Origin: JANWJE01 sp044326545
GTDB taxonomy: Bacteria; Chlamydiota; Chlamydiia; Chlamydiales; Parachlamydiaceae
Length of the DNA: 64,000 nucleotides
Assembly (NCBI GenBank): GCA_044326545.1
Contig: JBIRBM010000006.1
Coordinates: 15,561 to 79,560, forward strand
Reading direction: 5' to 3'
Shown: positions 30,541 to 39,537 of the stretch, in pieces
Layout of the letters: each line of letters opens with the position of its first letter
Numbering within the stretch: position 1 is the stretch's first letter
Notes under the pieces: generated by a model
What the model was told of the DNA's origin: nothing
Seen by the model: only the letters and a program-made list of their open reading frames with translations
The model's database searches: none
Program-made: the position numbers and the translations under genes

Positions 30541-32966
30541 ATGAGGAAAATAAAGAAATCGATCGACTTAAAGAACGTTTAAGAGTCGCAGAAGATACTT
30601 TAAATGCGATAAAAAATGGAAAAGTGGATGCCCTCGTCATTCAAGGAGCTAAAGGGGAGCAGTTATACTCAATTAATAGCCCTGATCATCCTTACCAAGT
30701 CTTTTTTGAAAATATGGATGAAGCTGCGATTGTTTTGTCTAATCAACACATCATCCTATACGGGAATCGAAGTTTTTTTGAAATGCTGGGGATGTCTTGT
30801 GAAAATGTCATCGGAAAATCGATTTTTAATTTTCTGAAACAGAGTGATCACCGTTATTTTATTGATCATGTGTTAAAAAATAAAAAAACAAAAGGGGAAT
30901 TATGTATCAATTCCTTTCATCAAGGATCTCGCACGGTATTAGCTTCAATCTTTAAAGGAATATGGAATGAATCGGATGCTCAGTGTCTTTTATTCACCGA
31001 TATCACAGAACTTAAACGGATTCAGCACTTCATTGAAACTTCTCATTCAGTTGCCCGTATTTTAAGCGAGGTTTCTACTCTTTCTGTTGCGGCTAAATCA
31101 ATCATTGAATTGCTTTGCAATCGTCTCGGTTGGGAGGTCATGATCATTTGGATTTGGAACAGTGAAAAGCAAGTGCTTCAATGTCTTGAAATTGCCCATA
31201 TTGACGGATTGGATATAGAAGAATTTGAGAAAAAAAGCCGTGAAATGGGATCTGAAACTAAACAATTGTTTAGCCACATTTGCTTATCGAATCGTCCCAT
31301 CTGGATCAAAGATTTTGCTGATCACTACAATTTGGTAAGAAGAAATGAAGCTGTTCGGAACAACTTGCACGGTGCCCTTGCCTTTCCTTTTAATAAAGAC
31401 TCTCAAGTCGGTGGAGTCATTGAATTATTTCGCCGCATTCCATTCGAAGGAGGTGTTGATAATTTACAATTCGATTTACTTTGGTCGATTGGAATTGATC
31501 TTGGATTCTATATTCAACGGCTATTGAGCGATCATAAAAGAAATGAGATCGCAAAAGCCTTGGAACTCTCGGTTAATGCCATTTACACGACCGATCTTAA
31601 GGGGACCCTTTCGAGTTGGAATGACGGAGCAGAGAAAATGTATGGGTGGTTGGCTCAAGAAATGATTGGAAGCAATATTAACAAGCTGTATCCTCCAGAG
31701 AAAAGTGATAAATACAAAAAAAAATTTGAGGCATTTTTATTAGGGATGCCTGTTAAAAAATTTGAATCCCAGAGATTGCGAAAAGATGGAGAGCTTATTT
31801 GGGTTGCTCAATCTTATGATAAAACCTACGATTTATTTGGAGCCCCTTCAGGAGTGATTATTGTTGAACAAGAGATTACTCCCGAAAAAGAATGGGCTAA
31901 ATATTTGGCAGACAGCGAGAAAAAATTTAATTCATTTATTGAAATCACCGAAGATTGGATTTGGGAGCTTGATAGCAAAGGGAATTTTCAATTTTCAAAT
32001 TGTGCAGTTTATGAATTTTTGGGTTTTGAAGTTGATGAAATTTTAGGAAAGAGTCTTCTTTATTTTGTTCCTGTTGAAGAAAGGGAGAGGATTCAAAACC
32101 AAATGAGAGAGATCCAAACAAAAAAAATAGGATGGAGGCGGTTGATTATCCCCTTTGTTCATAAAAATGGGAGCTGTCGATGGATTGAGAGTAATGCCAA
32201 GGAACTTTTAGATGATGAAGGTTATCTAGTAGGGTTTAGAGGGACGAGTCGAAATATTACGGAATTAAGAAATTTAGACAAAATCAAGAATGAATTTATT
32301 TCGGTTGTCAGTCATGAATTACGAACTCCTTTGACTTCCATTTCAGGGGCTTTGAATTTACTTATAGCGAAAAAGATCTCCCCAGAAGAAAGCGATCAAT
32401 TGATTTGTATTGCTCATAAAAATGCGGTTCGTCTGAGCAAAATCATTAATGATACGATGGATATTGAAAAATTGCAGATAGGCAAGCTAACATTGGATTT
32501 AAAAAAAATTAATCTGGCTGATGTCGTCCGAGAGGCTGTCTTTTCACATGATATGATCGGAAATAAATTCAATATCAAATTGATTCTGGGGGATTCTTTA
32601 CCTTTTGCACAAATCATGGGGGACTATTGTCGCCTTATCCAAGTCATGAATAATCTTCTGTCGAATGCAATAAAATTCTCACCGAATCAAGGGACTGTCG
32701 TGGTGTCGCTTGAAGTAAGGGATCATTGTGCGAGGGTGTTGGTCACAGACAAGGGGCCGGGAATTCCAAGGGATTTTCAATCCAAAATTTTCGGTAGTTT
32801 TGCACAGGCTGACTCAAGCATCAAACGAGAGGTTACTGGAGCAGGATTAGGTCTTTATATTTCAAAATCCATTATTGAATCGCATGGAGGAATCCTGGAC
32901 TATATCACTAAAATTGGAGAAGAGACCACTTTCTATTTTGAAATTCCCCTCATCAAAAAGGATTGA
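30537..32966 (+). CDS. PAS-GAF-PAS-PAS sensor histidine kinase
   Basis: The 809-residue protein has no membrane helix. An N-terminal coil carries the motif RVAEDTLNAIKNGKVDALVI (about residues 16-35), common in kinases found beside kai genes. PAS (about 50-155), GAF-like (about 170-325), PAS (about 335-455) and PAS (about 460-575) domains follow. HisKA has the phospho-acceptor His593 in VSHELRTPL. The HATPase domain has QVMNNLLSNAIKFSPNQG (N box), DKGPGIP (G1) and GAGLGLYISKSI (G2). It is soluble and complete, so a cytoplasmic signal is likely. The response regulator partner is not adjacent; the orphan OmpR-type regulator at 7944 is one candidate. Confidence 0.93.
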   Translation: MNEENKEIDRLKERLRVAEDTLNAIKNGKVDALVIQGAKGEQLYSINSPDHPYQVFFENMDEAAIVLSNQHIILYGNRSFFEMLGMSCENVIGKSIFNFLKQSDHRYFIDHVLKNKKTKGELCINSFHQGSRTVLASIFKGIWNESDAQCLLFTDITELKRIQHFIETSHSVARILSEVSTLSVAAKSIIELLCNRLGWEVMIIWIWNSEKQVLQCLEIAHIDGLDIEEFEKKSREMGSETKQLFSHICLSNRPIWIKDFADHYNLVRRNEAVRNNLHGALAFPFNKDSQVGGVIELFRRIPFEGGVDNLQFDLLWSIGIDLGFYIQRLLSDHKRNEIAKALELSVNAIYTTDLKGTLSSWNDGAEKMYGWLAQEMIGSNINKLYPPEKSDKYKKKFEAFLLGMPVKKFESQRLRKDGELIWVAQSYDKTYDLFGAPSGVIIVEQEITPEKEWAKYLADSEKKFNSFIEITEDWIWELDSKGNFQFSNCAVYEFLGFEVDEILGKSLLYFVPVEERERIQNQMREIQTKKIGWRRLIIPFVHKNGSCRWIESNAKELLDDEGYLVGFRGTSRNITELRNLDKIKNEFISVVSHELRTPLTSISGALNLLIAKKISPEESDQLICIAHKNAVRLSKIINDTMDIEKLQIGKLTLDLKKINLADVVREAVFSHDMIGNKFNIKLILGDSLPFAQIMGDYCRLIQVMNNLLSNAIKFSPNQGTVVVSLEVRDHCARVLVTDKGPGIPRDFQSKIFGSFAQADSSIKREVTGAGLGLYISKSIIESHGGILDYITKIGEETTFYFEIPLIKKD

Positions 32967-33025
32967 GAAGTTCTTCTTGTGGACTCACCTTGACAATCTT
33001 TGAAACTCACCTTAAGCAATAAGAA

Positions 33026-33310
33026 TCTGTTCAAAATTTTTGATCCGATGATTTGTTTGCTAGGGGGTGGGCATCAATTGATCTCACATTCCGCTAGTGG
33101 GCTGTTTTTTCTTCGATTTCTCGATTTTTGATCTGAATTTGACAAATTTTGAACAATATTTCATTCAATATTGCCGCAAAATTTGCAAATCCGGCTGAAA
33201 AAACGATAAATTCGAATCAAAAATAGCCGACTAGCGGAATGTGGGATTGATCATCACCCTTTATTAGACTTCTTCAGAAACTGATCTTTGCTTTCTTGAA
33301 AAGAGACCTT
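33026..33310. repeat. Nested repeats: R3 end, 195-bp R4 palindrome, and a truncated R4 end
   Basis: AATCTGTTCAAAATTTTTGA then TCCGATGATTTGTTTGCTA (33026-33064) is an R3 left arm cut off by a second element. That element (33065-33259) begins GGGTGGGCATCAATTGATC, has perfect arms CACATTCCGCTAGT and ACTAGCGGAATGTG, and further inner pairing (AATATT...AATATT; ATTTTTGAT/ATCAAAAAT). TAGACTTCTTCAGAAACT (33265) is the end of the element seen complete at 16813. The block fills the gap between the kinase and mnmA. Confidence 0.7.
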
Positions 33311-33314
33311 TTTT

Positions 33315-34448
33315 TCATCGATTTTGATTGGTGGATTCAAAGCATGGCAATGATTTACCTTGGCTATAATAAGAAGGCCCTGCCTGTTGAATCACTCCTC
33401 CTCCCAAACATATGGATCCATCATAAAAAACGATCGATTGCCCCGGCGTTACCGCCCGTTGTGGATGAGGAAAGGTGATCCAAGCTCTGCCTTCAGTGAT
33501 TTTTTCAATGACACAAGGAAGATCGGTTTGACGGTAGCGAATTTTTGATTGACAACGGTGAGGTAAAAGAGGAGGATGGCCTGCGACCCAGCTAAGTTCG
33601 AATGCTGTTAATTCGTCGCAATAGAGGGCTGGATGGTCTCTTCCTTGTGCAACATATACAACTGCTCGATTCATCTCTTTACCGACAACAAACCAAGCGT
33701 CGCCTGCGCCCCCAATTCCTAATCCTTTTCGTTGTCCTAACGTATAATAAGCAGCTCCCTGATGCTTTCCTACAATTTTTCCGTCTAACGTTTCAAAGTG
33801 ACCCGGTTGTGTCGCAACATATTGGCTTAAAAATGTTCGAAAGTGTCGTTCACCAATAAAACAAATTCCTGTACTGTCTTTTTTTTCCGAGGTTGCAAGG
33901 TGATTCAGCCGTGCAATTTCACGCACTTTCTCTTTTTGCAAACCTCCGATCGGAAATAAGACTTTTTCTAGAATAGGGCCATTAAGGGTATATAAAAAAT
34001 AGGTTTGATCCTTTTGTAGATCGAATCCTTTGATTAGGCAATGTTCCCCTTGCTTGATTTCATTTTGGCAGTAATGGCCGGTGGCAAGATAATCAGCGCC
34101 TAATTCCAGTGCTTTGTCCAGGAAAACCTTAAATTTAATTTCCCGGTTGCAGAGAATATCGGGATTGGGTGTTAGCCCTTTCTTAAAGTCTTCGATAAAT
34201 TGTGAAAAGACTTGGGTTTGATATTCTTTAACGAAGTTAACAGAGTAATAGGGAATATCGATTTGTTCGCATACTCTGCGGACATCTTGATAGTCATGAT
34301 TTGAAGGACAAAAAAGACTGTCATTTTCCTCTTCCCAATTTTTCATGAATAGGCCGATCACTCGATATCCTTGCTCTTTAAGGAGAAAAGCGGAAACGGA
34401 GGAGTCTACTCCGCCGGACATTCCGACAACAACAGTCTGCTGAGACAT
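33315..34448 (-). CDS. mnmA: tRNA 2-thiouridylase MnmA
   Basis: AAGGA touches an upstream ATG and lies 6 bases before the ATG at 34448, which is chosen (377 residues). The PP-loop motif is VVVGMSGGVDSSVSAFLLKE. The two catalytic cysteines sit in NPDILCNREIKFKVF and DSTGICFIGERHF. MnmA thiolates U34 of tRNA-Lys, -Glu and -Gln using ATP. The length is normal for the family. It is the last gene before a block of repeats. Confidence 0.96.
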   Translation of the reverse strand: MSQQTVVVGMSGGVDSSVSAFLLKEQGYRVIGLFMKNWEEENDSLFCPSNHDYQDVRRVCEQIDIPYYSVNFVKEYQTQVFSQFIEDFKKGLTPNPDILCNREIKFKVFLDKALELGADYLATGHYCQNEIKQGEHCLIKGFDLQKDQTYFLYTLNGPILEKVLFPIGGLQKEKVREIARLNHLATSEKKDSTGICFIGERHFRTFLSQYVATQPGHFETLDGKIVGKHQGAAYYTLGQRKGLGIGGAGDAWFVVGKEMNRAVVYVAQGRDHPALYCDELTAFELSWVAGHPPLLPHRCQSKIRYRQTDLPCVIEKITEGRAWITFPHPQRAVTPGQSIVFYDGSICLGGGVIQQAGPSYYSQGKSLPCFESTNQNR

Positions 34449-34726
34449 AAACATTCCTTTTTTATTCTCCTATTTTTAATATTTTTCTCTAAATAATCAA
34501 GTATTAAGTAGCTGAATAGCAAAGAAAAAGAGTGATAAAAGGGGCGGCCGTGCGCTCTATCGTGAATAGATTTTTTTTGAAACGGTTGAAGCTTGAAGCG
34601 CAAAAGCTTCTCCCCATCTTTTATCAAGATGTTATGCTTCACTGTGGCGATCGCCTTGATTGGGTTTTAGAGGATCAGGTCATGATAGAAATTTAATCTG
34701 TCAGTACAATCGTTCCAATACACGCC

Positions 34727-35389
34727 CTAGATTCCAGCACCAGAATAAAAATCGAAGGGAAGAGGGGCTTCAAATATCATAAGGTCTTGATTAATAGGGT
34801 GAAAAAAGTGTAGCGCACGATGATGTAATGCGATTGCACCAGGCAGATGTTCTTGGTGGCTGCCATATTTGCGATCCCCCCGAACGGGGTGACCCAAGGC
34901 CGCAAATTGCACACGAATCTGATGATAGCGTCCAGTGTCTAATTCAATTTCAACTAACGTCGCTTTTTTTTCACGCTTCAGCACTTTATAAGACAAAGAG
35001 GCAAACTTTCCATCAGGATGTGTTGCATCCACAACACGTGAGGAAAAATCATCATGGACTAAAAAATGCTCAAGCTTTCCTTCATCCGGACCTAGACTCC
35101 CTTCAATCCAAGCCCAGTAGATTTTTCGTGTTTGTTTGGCACGCATCGTTGCATTAAGACGAGAAAGCGCTTTACTTGTTTTGCCAAAGAGGACAACTCC
35201 ACTGACTGGTTTATCCAGACGGTGAACAGCCCCTAAAAAGACATTTCCCGGTTTGTGATAGACCGCCTTGATCCAAGCTTTGGCCTGCTCCTCTAAGCTT
35301 TGTTGTTCCGTGCCGCTCGGCTGCGTCAGCAAACCTGCCGGTTTGTTCAAGATCAGCAGGTGATTATCTTCAAAAATGGGAAGAAGCAT
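34727..35389 (-). CDS. RluA-family pseudouridine synthase
   Basis: ATG 35389 lies 5 bases after the stop of the upstream methyltransferase gene. A longer frame would overlap that gene by 140 bases and adds no domain. The 220 residues hold the RluA catalytic motif GAVHRLDKPVSGVVLFGKTS with the catalytic Asp, preceded by LLILNKPAGLLTQPSG and followed by GRYHQIRVQFAALGHPVRGD. The enzyme isomerises uridine in rRNA or tRNA; the exact site cannot be told. There is no S4 domain. Confidence 0.9.
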   Translation of the reverse strand: MLLPIFEDNHLLILNKPAGLLTQPSGTEQQSLEEQAKAWIKAVYHKPGNVFLGAVHRLDKPVSGVVLFGKTSKALSRLNATMRAKQTRKIYWAWIEGSLGPDEGKLEHFLVHDDFSSRVVDATHPDGKFASLSYKVLKREKKATLVEIELDTGRYHQIRVQFAALGHPVRGDRKYGSHQEHLPGAIALHHRALHFFHPINQDLMIFEAPLPFDFYSGAGI

Positions 35390-35394
35390 AAGAT

Positions 35395-36225
35395 CTAGTG
35401 CGTTGATTTGATTTGTTGTCTTTGTCGCAGGACTTCGTAAAGGAGTAAAGTGGTCGCCATTGCCACATTCAACGAATCGGCAACTCCATTCATCGGAATC
35501 CGCACTTGGAGATCGGCTTCCTTCATCCATTTTTCAGAAAGGCCTAATTGTTCAGTCCCCAGGGCAATTGCCAATGGACGGTTGAGATCAACTTGAGTAA
35601 ATTCATGTGTGGCCGAGGGAGTAGCAGCTAAAATCGCTATTCCTTGGTCTTTTAACCATTTTAATGTTTCCTCTCCCTTTGCTTCAACGGTTGGAACTGT
35701 AAATAATGTTCCAACGCTTGCTCGGACAACATTGGGATTATAAATATCTGTACACCGGTCGCATACAATCAAACCACTGACCCCCACAGCATCAGAGGAA
35801 CGCAAAATAGTCCCTAAATTTCCGGGTTTCTCAATCGCTTCTGCCACAACATAAAAGGGGAGATGAAGGTGTTGTTTGGTAGAGCCTAATTCTTCTAGCG
35901 TCATTTTTTTCTGGTAAGCAATTGCTAATAATCCATCCGGACGATCCCGATAAGCAATTTTTTGAAAAATTCTTGGCGAAACGGTTATAATCTCTGTTCC
36001 ACGTGATCCAATACGTTCAATTAAAGTCGGTTCATTCGATCCTAAAAAGAGTTCGGAGCAGATCAAAAGTCGATCGATTTTCCAATCTGCATTTGCTGCC
36101 CTTAGAATTTCTCGATATCCTTCAATCAAAAACATTCCTGTTCTATCTCGCTCAGAGCGATCTCGAAGATGAATGGCTTCCTTAACCACCGGATTTTGAA
36201 GGCTGGTCAAATGTTTGTCGATCAT
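35395..36225 (-). CDS. TrmH/SpoU-family RNA 2'-O-methyltransferase
   Basis: ATG 36225 overlaps the upstream stop (ATGA), with AAGG just before. The 276-residue protein has an N-terminal RNA-binding substrate domain (SLQNPVVKEAIHLRDRSERD) and a C-terminal SPOUT domain with VAEAIEKPGNLGTILRSSDA (motif 1), LAIALGTEQLGLSEKWM (motif 2) and VRIPMNGVADSLNVAMATTL (motif 3). It methylates a ribose 2'-OH in rRNA or tRNA. Three RNA-modification genes lie end to end here with coupled stops and starts, forming an operon. Confidence 0.93.
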   Translation of the reverse strand: MIDKHLTSLQNPVVKEAIHLRDRSERDRTGMFLIEGYREILRAANADWKIDRLLICSELFLGSNEPTLIERIGSRGTEIITVSPRIFQKIAYRDRPDGLLAIAYQKKMTLEELGSTKQHLHLPFYVVAEAIEKPGNLGTILRSSDAVGVSGLIVCDRCTDIYNPNVVRASVGTLFTVPTVEAKGEETLKWLKDQGIAILAATPSATHEFTQVDLNRPLAIALGTEQLGLSEKWMKEADLQVRIPMNGVADSLNVAMATTLLLYEVLRQRQQIKSTH

Positions 36226-37079
36226 GGCATACCTTCCCATTTTGCATATGTTCCACTTGGAACTTCAAAGACGCTTCCTCCACCTGAAAGCGTCATCTCC
36301 CCAACAGAGATGTTCCCTCGAAATCCCTCCATTGCCTGCTCAGTTAAATGCTTCATGACAAGGGGAGAAAAACCTGGAGTATGGCAGGAAAAGAGCATAA
36401 ATAAAGGATGGTCGCTCAGCAGCGAGCGGCAATCATGCAAAAGAGAGACGATTGTCTCTTCAATTTTAAAGATCTCTCCTTTAGTTCCTCGACCAAAACT
36501 TGGAGGGTCAAGAATAATGCCTTCATACCGCGATCCTCGCTTTTGCTCGCGAAATAGAAATTTTTTTACATCTTCAATGATCCAACGAATGGGTGCGTCA
36601 TGTAAATGATTTAAATCGGCATTCTCCCGCCCCCACGTGACCATTCCTTTAGAGGCATCTAAATGACAAACGGTAGCCCCTCCTTTAGCGGCAGCTAAAG
36701 TCGATCCCCCCGAATAGGCAAATAGATTTAAAATGCGCGGTTTAAAAGAAGCAGTCGCATGAGACTTAATCGTTGATTGAATCCATTCCCAAAAAGGTTT
36801 TTGCTCAGGAAAAATTCCTAAATGACCAAAATCGGTAGGTGAAATTTTAAAACGAATGCCTGCCACTTCAATTTGCCATTGGCTTGGTAAAGGGCGTCGA
36901 CTTGTCCATTTATTTTCGTTGTCTCGAGAAAAAATAGCATCTGCCTTGTTCCACTCAGCGATGGACAGCTGAGGGGCCCAAACTGCTTGGGAGCACGGAC
37001 GCGATAAAAGGTAGGAGCCGAAACGCTCTAATTTACGACCATTTCCGCTGTCGATAAGAGCATATTGATTGTCTAACAT
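36222..37079 (-). CDS. RlmI/RlmK-like SAM-dependent methyltransferase
   Basis: The ATG at 37079 has GAGAG upstream and gives 285 residues starting MLDNQYALIDSGNGRKLERF. The SAM motif is ILNLFAYSGGSTLAAAKGGA with the acidic loop VCHLDASKGMVTWGRENADL. The catalytic segment GIILDPPSFGRG follows. This is the catalytic half of the RlmI/RlmK-type 23S rRNA methyltransferases, without the N-terminal PUA domain. It is the first gene of the coupled RNA-modification operon. The target base is unknown. Confidence 0.82.
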   Translation of the reverse strand: MLDNQYALIDSGNGRKLERFGSYLLSRPCSQAVWAPQLSIAEWNKADAIFSRDNENKWTSRRPLPSQWQIEVAGIRFKISPTDFGHLGIFPEQKPFWEWIQSTIKSHATASFKPRILNLFAYSGGSTLAAAKGGATVCHLDASKGMVTWGRENADLNHLHDAPIRWIIEDVKKFLFREQKRGSRYEGIILDPPSFGRGTKGEIFKIEETIVSLLHDCRSLLSDHPLFMLFSCHTPGFSPLVMKHLTEQAMEGFRGNISVGEMTLSGGGSVFEVPSGTYAKWEGMP

Positions 37080-37247
37080 AAAAACTCTCTTTAAAAAAAG
37101 AGAGTGTAGCATAAACGAGAAAGAAAGAAAAGGATCCTGAGCATAAAATTGACTTACGTTACGAGAATCCGTCTTCATGTTTTTTGGCATACCGCTTGCA
37201 TCTATGAACCAGTCTTTAACCGATGAATCGTATGCAAGGAGAGGTTT

Positions 37248-38279
37248 ATGAAGAAAAAAATGTTAACTTTACTGATTTTATTATTAGGGATTTTACTTGT
37301 AATGCTTTGGTTCCCAACTCATCGAGCTCTCCTTACAACAGGGGAAGTCAGAGCAGCCATTGATATTGGATCGGGTGCGACAAATCTAAAAATTGCGAAA
37401 GTCGATCCGGTCACAAATAAAATCATGATCCAATTATACGATCAATCCATTCCGGTTCCCTATCAAAAACATCTAGAGCAATCATCTGATGAAACATTCG
37501 ATTCTTACGTGATGGATCAAGGCATTCGGACGATTAAAGCACTAAAAGAAATTGCAACGAGTTATCAGGCTAAAAAAGTTGTGGCTGTTGCAACGGCAGC
37601 GTTCCGACAAGCTAAAAATGGCGAGCAATTGGCAAAAGAAATCGAAAAACAAACTGGGGTTCAGGTACGCATCATCAACCAAGACGAGGAGGGGATTCTA
37701 GCTTTTAGAGCGGCCCTCGCCGTAACGCCGATCAAGCCGGAGGAGGCAATGACTTGGGATATCGGAGGCGGAAGTATGCAGTTAACGACTCTGTCAAATG
37801 AAGGAACTTATCTCGTAGAAAAAGGAAAAACAGCCTCAATTCCGTTCAAAAATGCAGTGATTGAGCAAATTGAGCATCAAGACATTAAAATGATCCAAAC
37901 GCCGAACCCAATGTCTGTGGAAGAGATACAAGCTTCGTTAAAATATGCCGCTCAACTCTCGCAAGAGACAAACCCCTTTATTAAAGATAAAATCAAAGAG
38001 TCCCAAACGCACATCCTGGCAGTGGGGAGCTTATTTAATTACGGGATTCGCCCGATGGTGAACGATCAGATCGTGAAACATGATGCATTAGAAGAGGCTC
38101 TGATGAAAAGAGCTGGAAAAACAGATGCGGAACTTCCCGGAGGCTCCCTCGCAGAAGTCTCTGTTACAAATCCGCTTCTTGTTTTAGGTTATATGAAAGG
38201 ACTTGATATCAAAGAAGTTAAAGTCATCAGCGTGAATAATGCTGATGGAGCTTTAACATACCCTGCCTATTGGGAATAG
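37248..38279 (+). CDS. Ppx/GppA-family phosphatase with N-terminal membrane segment
   Basis: GGAGAGG precedes ATG 37248. The 343-residue protein has the Ppx/GppA fold: VRAAIDIGSGATNLKIAKVD (phosphate 1), VVAVATAAFRQAKNG, INQDEEGILAFRAALAV, and AMTWDIGGGSMQLTTLS (phosphate 2). Family members hydrolyse polyphosphate or pppGpp in the cytoplasm. This one begins with MLTLLILLLGILLVMLWFPT, a signal peptide or anchor, so the catalytic domain would be periplasmic. The substrate outside the cytoplasm is unclear. Its 3' end overlaps the convergent hypothetical gene by 13 bases. Confidence 0.85.
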   Translation: MKKKMLTLLILLLGILLVMLWFPTHRALLTTGEVRAAIDIGSGATNLKIAKVDPVTNKIMIQLYDQSIPVPYQKHLEQSSDETFDSYVMDQGIRTIKALKEIATSYQAKKVVAVATAAFRQAKNGEQLAKEIEKQTGVQVRIINQDEEGILAFRAALAVTPIKPEEAMTWDIGGGSMQLTTLSNEGTYLVEKGKTASIPFKNAVIEQIEHQDIKMIQTPNPMSVEEIQASLKYAAQLSQETNPFIKDKIKESQTHILAVGSLFNYGIRPMVNDQIVKHDALEEALMKRAGKTDAELPGGSLAEVSVTNPLLVLGYMKGLDIKEVKVISVNNADGALTYPAYWE

Positions 38280-38968
38280 GCAACGCGCAATCCCTTCGCC
38301 TGCAGTTGAGGATAAGTATTAATCCACTGCAGGCATTGTTTTCCCAGTCGAATGGGGACGTTGATTTTTTTTCCGTCGACTTCAAAGGGGGTGGGAATGG
38401 TGTGCCCTCGACTCCATTGCTGAATCTTCTTAAATAAAGCAGTGTTGGGAAACCGATCCTCTTCTTTTAGTGTCACAATCTGAAAATTCTCGTCTTGATA
38501 AAGATGGGGATACGAAAATTGAATTCCCCATAAAATACTATTAGACCCCAACACCATCGAGCGAAAAGTTCCATCAGCATAAGAATAATCAAATCGATGA
38601 GCCTGTAATTGAACGACGGGTCTCATCACCTTCACTAAACATGTCTTTTCATTGATTTTGACACGATATAAAGGGTCGCAAGAAGCTGTCCATACAGAAG
38701 AAAAATAGGGTTTTATAAGAGGGTTTTTAGGGTCAATCCCTTGTTTAAGCTCCGCAATATAGCTGCGATAAACCTCTAAGAAACTTTCATGTTCGATTAT
38801 TTCTTTCCCAATTGGGACAACACCACTTGTTTGAACCATCCAAAAAGAGCCTAGACAAGTCAATAGCTCGCCCATTTCATTTTCATTAATTAAGAGTGGA
38901 ATCTGCTGCCATTTAGAAGCTTGTAAAAGGATTCCAATAGATGGTCGAAAAGGGATTAAAAAATTCAT
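38267..38968 (-). CDS. Hypothetical protein coupled to lspA
   Basis: The 233-residue protein starts in an ATGA overlap with the lspA stop, so it is co-translated with lspA. It has no signal peptide or clear membrane helix. Visible features are mixed alpha/beta with conserved-looking stretches SSVWTASCDPLYRVKINEKT, FDYSYADGTFRSMVLGSNSI and LYQDENFQIVTLKEEDRFPN. No family is recognised. It is probably a conserved chlamydial protein, judged only by its stable place in the nrdR-dksA-lspA cluster. Confidence 0.6.
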   Translation of the reverse strand: MNFLIPFRPSIGILLQASKWQQIPLLINENEMGELLTCLGSFWMVQTSGVVPIGKEIIEHESFLEVYRSYIAELKQGIDPKNPLIKPYFSSVWTASCDPLYRVKINEKTCLVKVMRPVVQLQAHRFDYSYADGTFRSMVLGSNSILWGIQFSYPHLYQDENFQIVTLKEEDRFPNTALFKKIQQWSRGHTIPTPFEVDGKKINVPIRLGKQCLQWINTYPQLQAKGLRVAYSQ

Positions 38969-39522
38969 GATCCTTCTTTAGGCAGATTGTCGGCTGAATT
39001 TTCAGTAAAAGAGAGAAAAAAAAGAGAAAAAATTCCAATCGATATTGCACTGTCCGCTAAATTAAAAACGGGAAAATCATAACCCCAGAAAACAAAATGG
39101 AACATATCAATCACGTGGCCGTAAAGAAAAAAATCAACCACATTTCCGAATGCTCCGGCAATAATTAAAATGAAAGGAAGGCGCCAAGAGGGGTGATGAT
39201 TAAAATAGACTAAGTAAAGAAGGAGAACACAAATCAACCCAATCCTTAATAGAATAAGAGGAAATTGATAATTGGCTAGTATTCCCCAGGCAGCCCCAGT
39301 ATTCGTCATGTGATTAATCGAAAATTCAATTCCTGCAAAATGTTTGAAAATGCCAATTCCATCATAAGGATACGAGTAAGAGAAGGGATCAATCACGGGC
39401 AAATAAAGGTAAACAAGCCCTTTGGTCAACTGATCCAATATCAAGACAAAAAGTCCGATCAGAATGAATGAAGAAGACAGTTTTCCATCATCTTCTTTGC
39501 TTGGCCTATTTGTCTCATTCAT
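38965..39522 (-). CDS. lspA: Lipoprotein signal peptidase LspA
   Basis: The 185-residue protein has four membrane helices and the two LspA active-site aspartates: FGNVVDFFLYGHVIDMF and FPVFNLADSAISIGI. MTNTGAAWGIL matches the conserved N.G.A.G motif. LspA cleaves lipoprotein signal peptides at the inner membrane. An N-terminal extension of about 15 polar residues precedes the first helix. It lies between the DksA-like gene (15 bases upstream) and a coupled hypothetical gene, as in Chlamydia where nrdR, dksA and lspA cluster. Confidence 0.95.
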   Translation of the reverse strand: MNETNRPSKEDDGKLSSSFILIGLFVLILDQLTKGLVYLYLPVIDPFSYSYPYDGIGIFKHFAGIEFSINHMTNTGAAWGILANYQFPLILLRIGLICVLLLYLVYFNHHPSWRLPFILIIAGAFGNVVDFFLYGHVIDMFHFVFWGYDFPVFNLADSAISIGIFSLFFLSFTENSADNLPKEGS

Positions 39523-39537
39523 GTCATCCTTAAACGT

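Noticed and set aside
30232..32966. Complete circadian clock operon
   Set aside because: Only KaiB and a histidine kinase are present; no kaiC or kaiA gene is in the window, so a clock cannot be claimed.
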